Source: Lentimicrobiaceae bacterium (GTDB taxonomy: Bacteria; Bacteroidota; Bacteroidia; Bacteroidales; UBA4417). Taken from it: 35,275 bases of DNA. Positions 1-7,699 of this stretch are shown in pieces. Both the position numbers and the translations under genes were made by a program. Location of the stretch: positions 1 to 35,275 of the forward strand of contig JAQVEX010000026.1 in the NCBI GenBank assembly GCA_028697555.1, in the 5' to 3' direction. The notes beneath the pieces are model-generated. The model saw nothing but the letters and a program-made list of their open reading frames with translations. It made no database searches and was not told where the DNA came from. How positions within the stretch are numbered: position 1 is the stretch's first letter; each line of letters starts with the position of its first letter.

Positions 1-126
1 ATGAGTGATGAGTGATGAGTGATGAGTGATGAGTGATGAGTGATGAGTGATGAGTGATGAGTGATGAGTGATGAGTGATGAGTGATGGGTGATGAGTGAT
101 GAGTGATGAGTGATGAGTGATGAGTG
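1..126. repeat. Heptanucleotide tandem repeat (ATGAGTG)18
   Basis: Eighteen uninterrupted copies of the 7-base unit ATGAGTG run from the window edge to 126. Only the 13th copy (85-91) differs, reading ATGGGTG. The array may extend beyond the window. It lies upstream of pepD and encodes no plausible protein. Such homogeneity suggests recent slippage or expansion. Other 7-bp-periodic tracts with different units occur elsewhere in the window. Confidence 0.95.
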
Positions 127-139
127 TATGCCACTAATT

Positions 140-170
140 ACCGACCACCCACCACCGACCACCCACCACC
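140..170. repeat. Second heptad-periodic tract (ACCGACC/ACCCACC)
   Basis: Two 14-base copies, each made of ACCGACC followed by ACCCACC, plus a trailing ACC. The tract sits 13 bases after the ATGAGTG array and shares its 7-base period but not its sequence. It is purine-free on this strand apart from A and one G per 14 bases. No coding function is apparent. Confidence 0.85.
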
Positions 171-228
171 TATTGTTAATGATTATTAATAAAATTCACG
201 AAATGTTAAATTTTTTTTAGAATATTTG

Positions 229-236
229 TACATTTG
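229..236 (+). promoter_or_regulatory. Probable pepD promoter (-7 box TACATTTG)
   Basis: TACATTTG matches the Bacteroidota -7 consensus TAnnTTTG. Transcription would begin near 241-244, giving a leader of about 43 nt before the pepD ATG. No clear TTG/TTTG element is visible at the usual spacing upstream, so the call rests on the -7 box and its position. Confidence 0.5.
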
Positions 237-285
237 ACGAAAATTGCAATTACATATTACAGACGTTTTATAAAAAGTAAAAACC

Positions 286-1749
286 ATGAAAAAATCAATC
301 AAAGAATTAAGTCCAAAAGAAGTTTGGATACATTTTGACAGTTTAACAAAAATTCCACGTCCGTCAAAGCACGAAGATAAAATTCAAAAATTTATGCTAG
401 ATTTCGGCAAAGGTCTTGGTCTTGAAACTATAAGAGACAAGGTTGGAAATATTATAATCAGAAAGCCTGCCACCAAAGGCATGGAAAAGAAAAAAGGTGT
501 TATCTTGCAGGCTCACTTAGATATGGTTCCTCAAAAAAACAGCGATAAGAAACATAATTTTGAAACCGATCCCATTGAGACTATTATCGACGGCGAATGG
601 GTTACTGCCAACGGCACAACACTTGGAGCCGACAATGGTATGGGTGTTGCTGCAGCAATGGCTGTTTTAGCATCAAAAGATATTGAGCATGGACCTATTG
701 AAGCCCTATTTACTTGCGACGAAGAAACTGGAATGACAGGAGCATTTGGGCTTAAACCCGGATTGCTTAAAGGCGATATCTTAATGAACTTAGACTCGGA
801 AGATGAAGGAGAATTGTACGTTGGTTGTGCAGGCGGAACAGACGCTACATCGACAATGAAGTACAAAGAGAAAAAGTTAGATACCGATAAATACACATCA
901 TTTCTACTCACTCTCAAAGGACTTAAAGGTGGACACTCAGGAATGGAAATAATTTTACAACGCGGCAATAGCAACAAACTATTGAACAGATTTTTGTTGG
1001 ATAATATTGATAAATTCGATATTAAAGTAATTTCCATTGATGGCGGTGGTTTAAGAAATGCTATTCCACGCGAGTCGTTTATTAAAGTTGCTGTCGATAA
1101 AGACAAAGCCACTAAATTTAAAAAAGCTGTTTCCGAATACGAAAAAATGTTCAAAAGCGAACTAGCCGCTGTTGAACCCGATTTGGAATTTAGTTGCAAA
1201 AAAATTGATAATGCAGATAAATATATAGACGAAAAGGTTATAGATAAACTAGTAAAAGCCGTAAGTGCTTGTCCTAACGGAGTTATCAGAATGAGTGACG
1301 ACATGGAGGGACTTGTAGAAACATCATCGAACTTGGCAAGCATAAAATCAGGCGACGGAAAAATTGTAGTACAATGTTTACTTCGCTCGTCGGTTGATAC
1401 TGCAAAAGTAGAACTGGGAAACCGCATAAAAAGCGTATTCGAACTTGCCGGAGCCGATGTTGTTCTTGATGGCTCTTATCCCGGCTGGAAACCTAATATG
1501 GATTCGCCTATACTTTCTACAATGCAAAATACTTACAAGAAACTTTACGGCAAAACACCTGAAATTAAGGCTATCCACGCCGGTCTTGAGTGCGGATTGC
1601 TTGGTGGAGTTTATCCAAATTGGGACATGATTTCATTCGGACCAACTATCAGATTCCCTCACTCTCCCGATGAAAAAGTAAATATACCTTCGGTTGAGAA
1701 ATTCTGGAAATTTTTATTGGCAACCTTAAAAAACATTCCAAATAAATAA
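286..1749 (+). CDS. pepD: Cytosol non-specific dipeptidase / aminoacyl-histidine dipeptidase (PepD, M20 family)
   Basis: 487 aa, the usual length for PepD. It is a cytoplasmic metallopeptidase that hydrolyses dipeptides, including Xaa-His, at the end of peptide catabolism. The M20 metal ligands can be followed in order: HLD with His77 and Asp79, GADNG with bridging Asp116, DEE with the catalytic Glu146 and metal-binding Glu147, Asp170 in NLDSED, and the C-terminal FPHSP with His459. The lid/dimerisation insert lies roughly at residues 190-390. The ATG at 286 gives the family-typical N-terminus, and there is no signal peptide. It stands alone, with a -7 box upstream and a hairpin terminator downstream. 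It fits a peptide-fermenting lifestyle, which is inference. Confidence 0.96.
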   Translation: MKKSIKELSPKEVWIHFDSLTKIPRPSKHEDKIQKFMLDFGKGLGLETIRDKVGNIIIRKPATKGMEKKKGVILQAHLDMVPQKNSDKKHNFETDPIETIIDGEWVTANGTTLGADNGMGVAAAMAVLASKDIEHGPIEALFTCDEETGMTGAFGLKPGLLKGDILMNLDSEDEGELYVGCAGGTDATSTMKYKEKKLDTDKYTSFLLTLKGLKGGHSGMEIILQRGNSNKLLNRFLLDNIDKFDIKVISIDGGGLRNAIPRESFIKVAVDKDKATKFKKAVSEYEKMFKSELAAVEPDLEFSCKKIDNADKYIDEKVIDKLVKAVSACPNGVIRMSDDMEGLVETSSNLASIKSGDGKIVVQCLLRSSVDTAKVELGNRIKSVFELAGADVVLDGSYPGWKPNMDSPILSTMQNTYKKLYGKTPEIKAIHAGLECGLLGGVYPNWDMISFGPTIRFPHSPDEKVNIPSVEKFWKFLLATLKNIPNK

Positions 1750-1770
1750 ATTTTAACATAAAAAACACAG

Positions 1771-1800
1771 CACCACTCAATTAACACTTGGGTGGTGTTT
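1771..1800 (+). terminator. Probable intrinsic terminator after pepD
   Basis: CACCACTC (1771-1778) pairs with GGGTGGTG (1790-1797), with one G-U pair, across an 11-nt loop. A short T stretch follows. It starts 21 nt after the pepD stop codon and separates pepD from the next transcription unit. Confidence 0.6.
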
Positions 1801-1828
1801 CACTTAATAAAACAGAAAAATAAACAAT

Positions 1829-3877
1829 ATGATTACAAAACAATTATTAGATCCTAAAAGCATTGTTATTGTCGGTGGTTCAAATGATGTTACCAAACCG
1901 GGCGGCAAAGTTGTAAAAAATTTAATTGACTATAATTATAGTGGCAAACTGTATGTAGTAAATCCCAAAAATGATGAGATACAAGGTATTAAAACACATA
2001 AGCAAGTTGAAGATTTGCCACAATGCGATTTGGCAGTTCTTGCTATTGCTGCTAAATTTTGCCCTCATGCCGTTGAAGTTTTGGCATCTCAAAAAGGAAC
2101 AAAAGCTTTTATAATACTTTCTGCCGGATTTCAGGAAGAAAGTGAAGAAGGTGCAAGACTTGAAAGACAAATAGTTGATATAGTCAATGCACACAAAGCT
2201 TGCCTCATTGGACCAAATTGTATAGGCATGATGAACGCAAATCACACTTCTGTTTTCATGTCGCCAATTCCCAAATTTGAGCCGCAAGGAGCTGATTTTA
2301 TTACAGGTAGCGGTGCTACGGCTGTGTTTATTTTAGAAAATGCAGTCGAAAAAGGATTAAAATTTAATAGTGTTTATTCTGTTGGAAATAGTGCCCAAAT
2401 TGGCGTCGAAGAAGTTTTAGAGTACTTAGACGAAACTTTCGACCCCAACACAAGTTCAAAAGTAAAACTGTTGTACTTGGAAAATATTAGCAATCCGCAA
2501 AAAATGCTGAAGCATGCTTCGTCATTGATTCGCAAAGGTTGTAAAATTGCAGCTATAAAAGCCGGAACATCTGATGCAGGAAGTCGTGCAGCTTCGTCAC
2601 ATACTGGCGCTTTAGCAAGTCCCGATGTTGCTGTTGATGCACTATTTAAAAAAGCAGGAATAGTTCGTTGCTACGGAAGAGACGAACTTTCTACAGTCGC
2701 AGGTATATTTATGCACAAACCTCTTGAAGGCAATAGAATCGCTATCGTAACTCACGCCGGTGGGCCTGCAGTTATGCTTACAGATGCTTTGTCGAATAGT
2801 GGTATGGAAGTGCCTGCTCTTGAAAGCCCAGAATTGTTGGAAAAACTATTTGCAGGTTCCTCGGTTGCCAACCCAATCGACTTTTTGGCTACAGGTACAG
2901 CCGAACAATTAGGTTATATTTTGGATGCTTGCGAAAACAATTTCGACAACATCGACGGAATTGCAGTTATTTTCGGTAGCCCCGGATTGACTCGAGTTTT
3001 TGATGTGTACGAACTTCTTAACGAAAAAATGAAAACGTGCAAAAAACCTATCTATCCTATATTACCTTCAATTGTTAACGTTAAAGAAGAAATAGAATAT
3101 TTTATCAGTCTTGGCAGAATCAACTTCCCCGAAGAAGTTGTTTTCGGAAAAGCATTAGGAAAAGTTTACCATGCTCCTAAACCTGTTGACCCGAACGTAG
3201 TCTTGCCCAAAATTGACACTGTTGCGATAAGAAAAATTATAGACGAGTCGCCGGATGGATACTTGCATCCAAATAAGGTTCAAGGACTATTCGACGCTGC
3301 CGGTATTCCACGTGTTGGCGAAGCTGTTGTTAATTCTGCAGCCGACGCAGTTAAGGCAGCCAACCAACTTGGATATCCTGTTGTAATGAAAGTTGTTGGA
3401 CCGGTTCACAAATCCGATGTAGGCGGTGTGGTTCTCAACGTTGACAACGATAAAGCTGTTGAAGACGAATTTAACCGAATGATTAAGATTAAAGACACTA
3501 CAGCAATCATGCTACAACCGATGATTTCCGGACACGGCATTTACGTTGGTGCTAAAAAAGAAGATAAATTTGGTCACATGGTACTTTGCGGTCTGGGTGG
3601 AATTTACATTGAAGTCCTTAAAGACGTGGTATCATCTCTTGCTCCTATCGATACGGAAGAAGCAATGGATATGATAAAAAGCTTAAAAACCTACGACCTT
3701 ATCAAAGGTGTTAGAGGTCAGGAAGGAGTTAATCAGGAAATATTTGCCGAAGTTATTTCAAGAGTTTCTGCACTATGTCTAGCCGCTCCCGAGATAGCCG
3801 AAATGGATATAAATCCGCTTCTAGGTAATGCTAAAAAGGTTACTGCCGTCGATGCGCGTATCAGAATTGAAAAATAA
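1829..3877 (+). CDS. ADP-forming acetyl/acyl-CoA synthetase (fused alpha-beta subunits)
   Basis: 682 aa. It reversibly converts acyl-CoA, ADP and phosphate to a free acid, CoA and ATP, a substrate-level phosphorylation step used by fermentative anaerobes to make acetate or branched-chain acids. Domain order: CoA-binding Rossmann domain (about 1-130, with GGSNDVTKPGGKV near residue 16), two succinyl-CoA-ligase-like flavodoxin domains (about 150-440), and a C-terminal ATP-grasp domain (about 455-680, with VVMKVVGPVHKSDVGGV). SSHTGALA carries His258, the expected phosphohistidine of the alpha part. In some organisms the two parts are separate genes. The membrane-protein gene downstream begins 11 nt after the stop. 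Substrate range cannot be read from the sequence. Confidence 0.93.
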   Translation: MITKQLLDPKSIVIVGGSNDVTKPGGKVVKNLIDYNYSGKLYVVNPKNDEIQGIKTHKQVEDLPQCDLAVLAIAAKFCPHAVEVLASQKGTKAFIILSAGFQEESEEGARLERQIVDIVNAHKACLIGPNCIGMMNANHTSVFMSPIPKFEPQGADFITGSGATAVFILENAVEKGLKFNSVYSVGNSAQIGVEEVLEYLDETFDPNTSSKVKLLYLENISNPQKMLKHASSLIRKGCKIAAIKAGTSDAGSRAASSHTGALASPDVAVDALFKKAGIVRCYGRDELSTVAGIFMHKPLEGNRIAIVTHAGGPAVMLTDALSNSGMEVPALESPELLEKLFAGSSVANPIDFLATGTAEQLGYILDACENNFDNIDGIAVIFGSPGLTRVFDVYELLNEKMKTCKKPIYPILPSIVNVKEEIEYFISLGRINFPEEVVFGKALGKVYHAPKPVDPNVVLPKIDTVAIRKIIDESPDGYLHPNKVQGLFDAAGIPRVGEAVVNSAADAVKAANQLGYPVVMKVVGPVHKSDVGGVVLNVDNDKAVEDEFNRMIKIKDTTAIMLQPMISGHGIYVGAKKEDKFGHMVLCGLGGIYIEVLKDVVSSLAPIDTEEAMDMIKSLKTYDLIKGVRGQEGVNQEIFAEVISRVSALCLAAPEIAEMDINPLLGNAKKVTAVDARIRIEK

Positions 3878-3888
3878 CATGTATTAAT

Positions 3889-4572
3889 ATGAAGAAAAAA
3901 GACCTCATTTTTATCGTAATTGTTCTTCTTATTTTCTTGCCCTTTTTCATAATCCCATCTGTGTACAACTTCTACGTAAGTTTTAACGAACAGCACGGAA
4001 TGATAATGGCATTTATCAAATTTTCGATACTTGCCACAATGGGAGAAGTTATAGCTTTGCGTATCCGAACAGGAAACTACAACGAAAAAGGTTTTGGCAT
4101 AGTGCCACGAATGATAGTGTGGGGAGTCTTGGGACTAACCATTAACGCAGCATTTAAAATATTTGCGACAGGTGTGCCACAATTCCTTGCTTATATGGGA
4201 CTTGAAAACGCTCCCGCTTCAATGGGAATGAAGTTTTCGGGACTCAAATTTGTTACGGCATTGTCGATATCTACCGCAATGAACATCACTTTTGGAGTTG
4301 TAATGATGACTTTCCATAAAATCACCGATATGCATATCTATAATAACGGCGGAACAGTAAAAGGTTTATTCAAACCCATACAATTTAAAAGCATTATCAA
4401 GAGTTTAAATTGGGATGTTATGTACGGGTTTATCTATAAAAAAACAATTCCTCTGTTTTGGATACCTGCTCATACCATTGTCTTTCTTTTACCCGAGAGT
4501 TTGCGAATTTTGGTCGCAGCACTACTTGGTGTAGCATTAGGACTGATATTAGCCTTGGCTAAAAGTAAATAA
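3889..4572 (+). CDS. Integral membrane protein, probably Mpv17/PMP22-like
   Basis: 227 aa with about four to five hydrophobic segments: residues 7-28, about 40-60, 70-95, 120-145 and 185-225. The N-terminal pattern of a small-residue segment ending GEVIALRIRTGNY and the C-terminal WIPAHTIVFLLPESLR with a following helix resemble the GD..Q and WP..Q..NF..VP...R landmarks of the Mpv17/PMP22 family, which is best known from eukaryotic organelle membranes. That resemblance is from memory and is moderate. The gene lies 11 nt after the acyl-CoA synthetase and 27 nt before a DedA-family gene, so co-transcription is likely. No substrate can be assigned. An alternative is an uncharacterised Bacteroidota membrane family. 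Confidence 0.6.
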   Translation: MKKKDLIFIVIVLLIFLPFFIIPSVYNFYVSFNEQHGMIMAFIKFSILATMGEVIALRIRTGNYNEKGFGIVPRMIVWGVLGLTINAAFKIFATGVPQFLAYMGLENAPASMGMKFSGLKFVTALSISTAMNITFGVVMMTFHKITDMHIYNNGGTVKGLFKPIQFKSIIKSLNWDVMYGFIYKKTIPLFWIPAHTIVFLLPESLRILVAALLGVALGLILALAKSK

Positions 4573-4599
4573 AACTAATTAACAACAAGATTTTTAATT

Positions 4600-5223
4600 A
4601 TGGGAATAACACAATGGATTACTAATCTGGCAGTAGCTATTATAGCCGCAACTTCCTATCCCGGTGTTTTTATTTTAATGGTAATGGAAAGTATGTTTTT
4701 TCCGGTGCCAAGCGAGGCTGTTATGCCTTTTGCAGGATTTTTGATAGCCGATGGCGAAATGACTTTTTTTGGAGTTGTTTTAGCTAGCACATTAGGAAGT
4801 ATTGTCGGTTCGTTGCTATCATACTATATAGGCTATTATGGAGGAAAGCCTTTTTTAAAACGCTTTGGAAAATATTTCCTTATCGATGAACATCATGTTG
4901 AGATTTCTGAGAAATTTTTCGCCAAAAGAGGTGACATTACAATATTAATCGCTCGTTTCATACCTGTTGTTCGTCACGTAATTTCAATTCCGGCAGGCTT
5001 TGCCAAAATGAATGTTCCGAAATTTGTTTTGTTTACAACCATTGGAGCCGGTATTTGGAATTCATTCCTAATGTACTTGGGATTCAAATTAAAGAACAAT
5101 TGGGAGGAAGTTATGGAGTACAGCCATACTATCGATATTGTTGTTATTGTAGTACTGGCTATCTTGCTTATATACTACGGATATAAGATTGTTAAAAACT
5201 TTGTAAAGATGAAAAAGAAATAA
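4600..5223 (+). CDS. DedA family membrane protein (VTT/SNARE-associated domain)
   Basis: 207 aa polytopic inner-membrane protein. Family landmarks are present: Glu30 before FFPVPSE (residues 33-39) and MPFAG, the glycine-rich LGSIVGSLLSYYIGYYGG with GKPFLKRFGKY, and ARFIPVVRH with Arg119 and Arg125, followed by PAGFAKM. In other bacteria DedA proteins act in lipid-carrier (undecaprenyl phosphate or phosphatidylethanolamine) flipping and in membrane-potential-linked stress tolerance. Which applies here is unknown. The charged tail after residue 195 is cytoplasmic by the positive-inside rule. aroE begins one base after the stop, so the two are almost certainly co-transcribed. Confidence 0.92.
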   Translation: MGITQWITNLAVAIIAATSYPGVFILMVMESMFFPVPSEAVMPFAGFLIADGEMTFFGVVLASTLGSIVGSLLSYYIGYYGGKPFLKRFGKYFLIDEHHVEISEKFFAKRGDITILIARFIPVVRHVISIPAGFAKMNVPKFVLFTTIGAGIWNSFLMYLGFKLKNNWEEVMEYSHTIDIVVIVVLAILLIYYGYKIVKNFVKMKKK

Positions 5224-5224
5224 T

Positions 5225-5974
5225 ATGCGTCAATATGCTCTAATAGGCAGCAAACTAAATCACTCTTTTTCACCTTCTGTTTTTGCCGAAATTTTTAAAA
5301 CAGAAAACGTATCGGATGCCGAATACTTTCTGTTAGAAGTTTCTGATATCAACGATTTGCTTTATAAAATCGAAACCACACCCGAACTGTTGGGTTTTAA
5401 TGTTACAATTCCTTATAAGACGTCGATTTTGCCTTATTTGTCGGATATAGATGATGAGGCAAAAGCAATAGGAGCCGTTAATTGCGTGAAAATATCTCGC
5501 AACGGTAAAGTCAAACTTACCGGCTACAATACCGACCACTTAGGGTTTCAGGATTCTATTATTGAAATATTAGAAAATAGATCTTTAAGTAATGCCTTGA
5601 TTATAGGAACTGGCGGTGCATCAAAGGCTGTGAAATACGTTTTTGATAAGTGGAATATCAATTCCGTATTTGTTTCAAGAGAAGCAAAAGGCAGTAATAT
5701 TGTCAATTACGATATGATTGACGAAAGCTTAGTAAATAAAACCGAGATTATCGTAAATGCAACTCCCGTTGGTATGTATCCGCAAGATAATCAACTCGTA
5801 AATTTTCCTTATAATCTTGTTTCGCGACACCACATTTTCGTCGATTTGATATACAACCCGGCTGAAACCCTTTTCCTGAAAGAAACCAAAAGCAAAGGAT
5901 GCACCTGCATAAACGGAATGAAAATGCTTATTAAGCAAGCAGAATACTCGTGGCAAATATGGAAAGTGGAGTAG
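5225..5974 (+). CDS. aroE: Shikimate dehydrogenase (AroE)
   Basis: 249 aa, slightly shorter than the usual 270-280. It reduces 3-dehydroshikimate to shikimate with NADPH in aromatic amino acid and chorismate synthesis, in the cytoplasm. The substrate side shows HSFSPSVF (residues 13-20), GFNVTIPYK with catalytic Lys65, and NTDHLGF with Asp104. The nucleotide loop is IGTGGASKAV. NATPVGMYP and a C-terminal GMKMLIKQAEYSW helix complete the family pattern. The ATG is separated from the upstream stop by one base, and no other start fits. It is the last gene of the 1829-5974 run. Heptamer repeats begin 9 bases after its stop. Confidence 0.95.
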   Translation: MRQYALIGSKLNHSFSPSVFAEIFKTENVSDAEYFLLEVSDINDLLYKIETTPELLGFNVTIPYKTSILPYLSDIDDEAKAIGAVNCVKISRNGKVKLTGYNTDHLGFQDSIIEILENRSLSNALIIGTGGASKAVKYVFDKWNINSVFVSREAKGSNIVNYDMIDESLVNKTEIIVNATPVGMYPQDNQLVNFPYNLVSRHHIFVDLIYNPAETLFLKETKSKGCTCINGMKMLIKQAEYSWQIWKVE

Positions 5975-5983
5975 TTTTGAGTT

Positions 5984-6066
5984 ACGTGTTGCGTGTTGCG
6001 TGTTACGTGTTACGTCCAGAAATTTCGGGACATGCCCCGCACCCCGCACCACCATTCACCCATCAC
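5984..6066. repeat. Heptad-periodic intergenic repeat cluster between aroE and purB
   Basis: Positions 5984-6015 read as ACGTGTT, GCGTGTT, GCGTGTT, ACGTGTT, ACGT: a strict 7-base period with A/G changes at the first base. AATTTCGGGACATG follows at about 6020-6033. From about 6034 a second C-rich 7-base pattern (CCGCACC, CCGCACC, ACCATTC, ACCCATC) runs to 6066 and overlaps the last purB codon and stop. The motif ATTTCGGGACA recurs in near-identical form (ATTCGGGACAC) beside the heptamers at 16634-16644. Confidence 0.85.
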
Positions 6067-7409
6067 ATTTTTCCAATATAATTAAACGGGGTAATAGCCT
6101 TTATTTCCTCTTTAACTTCGTCGCTTATTTTAAGTTTATCAACAAAATCCCACAACACTTCTTTTGAAATATGTTTACCTGTTCTGGTAAGAGCTTTCAA
6201 TGTTTCATATGGTTCGGGATAACCTTCTCTTCTCAGAATTGTTTGTATTGGTTCGGCAAGAACAGCCCAATTGTGGTCTAGTTCGTCCAATATTTTATCC
6301 TTATTAATTATTACCTTATTCAAGCCGGTAATAATCGATTTGTAGGCAATAAGAGCGTGAGCTATAGCAACACCAATGTTTCTGGTAATAGTCGAGTCGG
6401 TTAAATCTCTTTGCATTCTCGAAATAGGCAATTTATTCGACATAAAAGTCAGTAAAGCATTAGATATTCCCAAGTTACCTTCGGCATTTTCAAAATCTAT
6501 AGGATTAACCTTGTGAGGCATGGTGGAGGAACCTGTTTCGGAAGCATTAATTTTTTGTTTGAAATACTCTCTCGAAATATACTGCCACATATCTTGCGAT
6601 AAATCTATGAGTATAGTATTAATACGTTTTATTCCGTCGAAGTAAGCACTCATACAGTCGTAATGCTCAATTTGTGTGGTATATTTCTGACGCGCTAAAT
6701 ACAGTTTATCTTTAATAAAATTATCGGCAAATGTATTCCAGTCAACATCGGGATACGAAGCGTAGTGAGCGTTAAAATTACCGACAGCACCGCCAAATTT
6801 TGCAGTTTTAGGAATAGATGTAAGTTGTTTTAGCTGAACGCTAAGCCTTTCTGCAAAAACCATTATCTCTTTACCCATAGTTGTTGGCGAAGCCGGTTGT
6901 CCGTGCGTATGCGAAAGCATAGGAACGTCTTTCCATTTCTTAGCCAAATTTACCAACTTAGTCTGAATGTTTTCTATCGTCGGAATAACATTGTCGTACA
7001 AGCAGGTGTACAGCGACAAAGGAACGGCAGTATTGTTAATATCTTGCGAGGTCAACCCGAAGTGTATAAATTCGCTATATTTTTTCAAACCGATTTTTGC
7101 AAACTGTTTTTTTAAGTAATATTCAACAGCTTTAACATCGTGATTGGTTTTAGCCTCTATCTTTTTAACTTCGGCAGCATCGGCGAAGGTAAAGTTTTCG
7201 CTTATTTTTCTGATATTAGCAATATCGTCGGGCGTAATGCCTTTAAGTTGAGGTAAGGGAATTTCAGCCAATGCTATAAAGTATTCAACTTCAACATAAA
7301 TTCTGAAATTTATTAAAGCACCTTCGCTAAAAAATAATGACAAGGATTCTACCCTTTTTCTGTAACGCCCATCAATAGGCGAAATAGCTTTTAATGTACT
7401 TAAGTCCAT
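6063..7409 (-). CDS. purB: Adenylosuccinate lyase (PurB)
   Basis: 448 aa, close to the long PurB form (about 456 aa in E. coli). It cleaves SAICAR to AICAR in IMP synthesis and adenylosuccinate to AMP. Family landmarks: SHTHGQPASPTT with the catalytic His at 167-169, TSQD at 120-123, and the fumarase/lyase signature GSSTMPHKVNP (293-303) with the mobile catalytic Ser at 294-295. The N-terminal LKAISPIDGRYR is typical. The stop codon lies inside the heptad-periodic repeat cluster, so the repeat reaches the 3-prime end of the gene. It is transcribed convergently with aroE and stands alone, with a TAnnTTTG box just upstream. Confidence 0.96.
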   Translation of the reverse strand: MDLSTLKAISPIDGRYRKRVESLSLFFSEGALINFRIYVEVEYFIALAEIPLPQLKGITPDDIANIRKISENFTFADAAEVKKIEAKTNHDVKAVEYYLKKQFAKIGLKKYSEFIHFGLTSQDINNTAVPLSLYTCLYDNVIPTIENIQTKLVNLAKKWKDVPMLSHTHGQPASPTTMGKEIMVFAERLSVQLKQLTSIPKTAKFGGAVGNFNAHYASYPDVDWNTFADNFIKDKLYLARQKYTTQIEHYDCMSAYFDGIKRINTILIDLSQDMWQYISREYFKQKINASETGSSTMPHKVNPIDFENAEGNLGISNALLTFMSNKLPISRMQRDLTDSTITRNIGVAIAHALIAYKSIITGLNKVIINKDKILDELDHNWAVLAEPIQTILRREGYPEPYETLKALTRTGKHISKEVLWDFVDKLKISDEVKEEIKAITPFNYIGKM

Positions 7410-7422
7410 GGTATTTTTTTTC

Positions 7423-7430
7423 CAAATGTA
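7423..7430 (-). promoter_or_regulatory. Possible purB promoter (-7 box TACATTTG)
   Basis: On the minus strand TACATTTG occupies 7430-7423, 13 bases before the purB ATG. Transcription would start about 7416, leaving a leader of less than 10 nt. No TTG element lies at a normal spacing; the nearest TTG is too far upstream. Either the leader is very short or the true promoter is further up. Confidence 0.35.
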
Positions 7431-7699
7431 TAAAACATTTATAATAAAAAAAGAAATTGCAATTTTTTTTAAATAAATATTACAATTGTTTCCGGATTGA
7501 TGAATAATAAAGCTGTGTAATCGATTGAATGTATGCAGTTTGCTAGGTTCACGTTATGGAAAAGATATAAACAAAGACAAATTTTTTAACAAATAAAAAA
7601 CTTGTTCAGTATAGCATCCCATTACATAATACGTGTCAGCAAAATGGTCTGCATCAGATTATCGAAGAAGTGTCGTTTAGTTTTTTACAGTTGTCGGTA
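7431..7699. other. Intergenic gap with no recognised gene
   Basis: This AT-rich spacer lies between the purB promoter box and the three-Cys gene. I found no tRNA, strong hairpin or integrase remnant. In the plus-strand frame from about 7598 to 7700 an open stretch reads IPLHNTCQQNGLHQIIEEVSF, which could be a decayed coding remnant, but I do not recognise it. This is the purB-side boundary of the restriction island. Confidence 0.4.

Noticed and set aside
1..126. CRISPR array
   Set aside because: Units are 7 bases and contiguous with no spacers.
531..1427. A 298-codon frame antisense to pepD
   Set aside because: Low-complexity Ser/Leu-rich translation opposite a conserved gene; an ordinary antisense shadow.
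5729..6055. A 108-codon minus-strand open frame over the end of aroE
   Set aside because: It is antisense to aroE, and its start region is the translated ACGTGTT heptamer repeat.
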